A program made the translations under genes and the position numbers. Positions 61,785-64,000 of a DNA stretch of 64,000 nucleotides are shown piece by piece. Source of the DNA: Desulfurococcus amylolyticus Z-533 (lineage in GTDB: Archaea > Thermoproteota > Thermoprotei_A > Sulfolobales > Desulfurococcaceae). The notes under the pieces were generated by a model. That model saw only the letters and a program-made list of their open reading frames with translations. It had not been told where the DNA came from and ran no database searches. Position 1 is the first letter of the stretch. Every line of letters begins with the position of its first letter. Location of the stretch: contig NZ_KI911318.1 in the NCBI RefSeq assembly GCF_000513855.1, forward strand, positions 204,087 to 268,086. Direction: 5' to 3'.

Positions 61785-62537
61785 TTAGAACACCCTCTCG
61801 AGTAGTTTGATAGTTACCTCGTGTCTTGGATGTATGAATACGTCGTTTACAGGTCCTTCTTCAACTATTCCTCCATTATATAACACATATACATAGTCCC
61901 CTATTCTCGCTGCTTGATGGGGCATGTGGGTCACTAGGATCATTGTTATATCGTTTTTCAACTCCTTTAAGCTTTCCTCGATTTTTAAGGTATTGACTGG
62001 ATCTATGTTTGCTGTAGGCTCATCCAGTAAGAGTATGTGGGGGCGTAGGGCAAGAGCCCTGGCTATACATAGTCTCTGCTTCTGTCCACCACTTAAACTA
62101 GTTGGTGGTTTCCAGAGCCTGTCTTTAACCTCATCCCATAGCATTACTTTTTCAAGGGACCATCTGACTAGTTTTTCAAGTTCCTCCCTGCTCCTGGCAA
62201 CCTTATTCAGCCTGGCTGGTAGCGCTATATTCTCGAATATGCTTAAATTCGGAAAGGGGGTTGGCTCTTGTTGTACTAGTACTACATGCCTCCTCAGCTC
62301 ATATGGATTCCACTCGTAGATATCCTTGCCCATGATGGTTATTTCACCGGATACCTCTGCTTCTGGATTCAGTTCTATTAACCTGTTAAACACCCTTAGC
62401 AGGGTTGACTTGCCTGAGCCGCTGGGCCCCATGATCACTGATATTGTGTTACATCTAATGGATATATTCACTTTATTCAATATTGTTTTACCACCGAGCC
62501 TAATAGTTAGATCCCTTGTCTCCACTATATGGGACAC
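61785..62537 (-). CDS. pstB: Phosphate ABC transporter ATPase PstB
   Basis: 250 aa. Walker A IMGPSGSGKSTLLRVFNRLIELNP, Q-loop VLVQQEPTPFPNLSIFENI, signature TSLSGGQKQRLCIARALAL, Walker B ILLLDEPTANIDPVN, His switch MILVTHMPHQAARIGDYV. The N-R-L-x-E segment after Walker A and the FPNLSIFENIALP stretch are PstB hallmarks. I chose the GTG at 62537, overlapping the pstA stop (TAGTG); the longer frame from 62564 would overlap pstA by 28 bp. Confidence 0.93.
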   Translation of the reverse strand: MSHIVETRDLTIRLGGKTILNKVNISIRCNTISVIMGPSGSGKSTLLRVFNRLIELNPEAEVSGEITIMGKDIYEWNPYELRRHVVLVQQEPTPFPNLSIFENIALPARLNKVARSREELEKLVRWSLEKVMLWDEVKDRLWKPPTSLSGGQKQRLCIARALALRPHILLLDEPTANIDPVNTLKIEESLKELKNDITMILVTHMPHQAARIGDYVYVLYNGGIVEEGPVNDVFIHPRHEVTIKLLERVF

Positions 62538-63385
62538 TATTTCCTCACCTCCTTCACAAACCACTCGATGAACAAGATGGGTACAAGGATCAATAGTAAT
62601 AATAGGAGGCTCGCCCCCCAGGCAGCCATATGATAGTTATTGTAAGGGGATAATGCATAGTTGAAGATCAATAGTGAAACCGCGTTACCGGGTTGATCAA
62701 TACCCTGGAAAACAGAATTTGTTAGAAAACCTATTGTGAATAAGAGAGGGGCTGTCTCACCAGCTGACCTTATGAAGGTCATTAAGATGCCTGAGGCGAC
62801 CTGCCTCCTCGCTATTCCAAGGTACACGTATCTCAGCAAATGCACTCTTTTAAAACCTAGTGAGAAAGCTGCCTCCCTGTATTTCTCCTCAACGCTTCTA
62901 AACGCTGATGAGAGATAATAGTGTGCAGTGGGGAGAACGGCTATGAAGAGGGCTAGTGAACCAGCCAGTATACTCGGCCTCCCCATTCGTATAACCATGA
63001 TGCTGTAGATGAACATGGAGATTATTATAGTGGGTATCCCGTTGAAAGCCCTAATCACTGTTTCAATGAACCCGCTTACCAACGAGTATGGGTATTCACG
63101 TGTAAACATCGAGGAGAAAACAGCTAGGGCAACAGCCATTAAGGTAGCTATCGTAGACGAGATAAGGGTTCCCACAACCGCTGGTGCGATGCCGCCTATA
63201 TCGGTATCCATGGGTGTCCCTGGAAGCCCTGTAATGAATGATAGGCCCTTCATAATTAATGGAGGGAGCCCGTTTAATACAGTGCTGTAGAGAAGCCAGA
63301 GAAGTGGGAGAACACCTAGCCCGCTTAAAAATATTATTATGAGGATCACTAATATATTGATGACCTTTCTTACATCCCTAGCCAT
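62537..63385 (-). CDS. pstA: Phosphate ABC transporter permease PstA
   Basis: 282 aa with six hydrophobic segments. Typical PstA features: FITGLPGTPMDTDIGGIAPAVVGTLISSTIATLMAVALAVFSSMFTREY, the EAA-like loop YREAAFSLGFKRVHLLRYVYLGIARRQVASGILMTFIRSAGETAPLLFTIGF. It overlaps the pstC end by 8 bp. Confidence 0.92.
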   Translation of the reverse strand: MARDVRKVINILVILIIIFLSGLGVLPLLWLLYSTVLNGLPPLIMKGLSFITGLPGTPMDTDIGGIAPAVVGTLISSTIATLMAVALAVFSSMFTREYPYSLVSGFIETVIRAFNGIPTIIISMFIYSIMVIRMGRPSILAGSLALFIAVLPTAHYYLSSAFRSVEEKYREAAFSLGFKRVHLLRYVYLGIARRQVASGILMTFIRSAGETAPLLFTIGFLTNSVFQGIDQPGNAVSLLIFNYALSPYNNYHMAAWGASLLLLLLILVPILFIEWFVKEVRK

Positions 63386-64000
63386 GGATTATACTCCTCC
63401 ACCTATTGATCAGCATTATACCAATAGAGCTGGATACGAATGAGAGCATCATAACAATCAATACACCAGCGTATAGAATAGATGAGACGCCAGGATATAG
63501 GAAAGAGCTCTCAAACTGGCTTACAATCCATGCAGACATCGTTGTACCCGGGTTCAGCATGCAGGCAGATGCCATATATGCATTACCAATTGTTAAAGCA
63601 ACAATAGTTGTCTCACCAAGTGCCCGGCTTAGGGAGAGCATTATAGCAGCTATTAACAGGGGCTTCAATATACCAGTTATTAATCTATAGACTTCAAACC
63701 TATAGAAGCCCAGCGAGTATGCAGCCTCAATATACCTGGATGGAATAGATTTATACCCTTCTATAAGCAGTGACGATGCATATGGGATCATTGATAACCC
63801 TAAGACTATGCCGGCGGACAAAATATTTTGACCACTAAGCGGTTTACATGAGAATAAGGGTACATAGTCTAGGTAATCGTGGAGCTGTATATATATGGAA
63901 CTATATAGAAACTGTGAGAGAATAAAGCCTCCCCACAAACCATAGACCACGGTTGGGAGAGCCCCCATTACCTCGATCAAGCGGTGAAAAATTCTCGAGG
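63378..64000 (-). CDS. pstC: Phosphate ABC transporter permease PstC (5' end beyond the window)
   Basis: C-terminal about 207 codons of PstC. FHRLIEVMGALPTVVYGLWGGF, the loop YIEAAYSLGFYRFEVYRLITGILKPLLIAAIMLSLSRALGETTIVALTIGN (EAA motif with RALGETT) and a last hydrophobic segment. The frame is open to the right edge (SRIFHRLIEVMG), so the TTG at 63980 is not the start. The order implies pstC-pstA-pstB-phoU transcribed leftward, with the phosphate-binding protein probably upstream of the window. Confidence 0.92.
   Translation of the reverse strand, partial: SRIFHRLIEVMGALPTVVYGLWGGFILSQFLYSSIYIQLHDYLDYVPLFSCKPLSGQNILSAGIVLGLSMIPYASSLLIEGYKSIPSRYIEAAYSLGFYRFEVYRLITGILKPLLIAAIMLSLSRALGETTIVALTIGNAYMASACMLNPGTTMSAWIVSQFESSFLYPGVSSILYAGVLIVMMLSFVSSSIGIMLINRWRSIIHG

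Overview
This 64 kb window comes from a hyperthermophilic crenarchaeon and looks most like the Desulfurococcaceae (Desulfurococcus or a close relative). That placement is inferred from gene content. The archaeal and crenarchaeal markers are TFB, an RPC34/TFE-beta-like factor, RNA polymerase subunit Rpo12, aIF1, archaeal-type SAM synthetase, CDC48/VAT, TIP49/RuvB-like ATPase, RIO2, TmcA, RqcH/NFACT, an Sfm1-like SPOUT methyltransferase, KaiC-like ATPases, and tRNA genes with introns after position 37. TTG and GTG starts, ATGA and TAATG overlaps and AT-rich TATA boxes close to start codons fit the same group. No rRNA genes, CRISPR array or cas genes were seen.

Layout. 1-2032: a decayed IS607 element (serine recombinase plus a tnpB whose 3' part is inverted) beside what looks like the broken tail of a glutamine synthetase gene. 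2029-9548: isoprenoid reductase and a pyruvoyl decarboxylase, a TusA-like protein, sufCBD, carbamate kinase and a DMT transporter. 9645-15545: amidohydrolase, Trm112-like protein, phosphohexomutase, a TGS-domain GTPase and RNase HII. 15546-18659: small crenarchaeal genes and a 0.9 kb gene-poor stretch with decayed insertion-sequence remains. 18660-25529: TIP49 ATPase, MfnA-type decarboxylase, RIO2, a DUF460 coiled-coil protein and SAM synthetase. 25761-31396: translation and transcription quality-control genes (RqcH, Sfm1-like SPOUT, tRNA-Tyr, translin, TFE-beta) and a radical SAM enzyme. 32609-34513: a complete IS607 element with a terminal hairpin. 34615-38564: small unknowns, a TatD-like hydrolase and Sua5. 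38655-45028: KaiC-like, TmcA, CDC48, KaiC-like. 46116-53929: UbiX, the tRNA-splicing endonuclease (start codon problem), DUF47, radical SAM, GlyRS and an arginase-family enzyme. 54137-59700: Rpo12, aIF1, TFB, three tRNAs, CTP synthase, a PRTase and AlaX. 59701-64000: tnpB end remnants, a DnaQ-like exonuclease, and the phosphate system phoU-pstB-pstA-pstC, running off the right edge.

How it works together. Most of the window is housekeeping: Fe-S assembly, tRNA modification and splicing (TmcA, Sua5, EndA, AlaX), polyamine and SAM metabolism, transcription initiation and phosphate uptake. Three of the four tRNA genes carry introns, so the splicing endonuclease at 47460-48007 should be essential. 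The accessory signal is dominated by TnpB-type elements in every stage of decay: one intact IS607 element, one rearranged one, several solo right-end hairpins, and a three-copy decayed repeat. I found no clear undescribed defence system. The most interesting signals are the EndA start frameshift, the internal inversion of tnpB, the dispersed decayed repeat, a possible C/D box sRNA with exact 12-nt spacing, and an 11-bp inverted repeat between suf and carbamate kinase.
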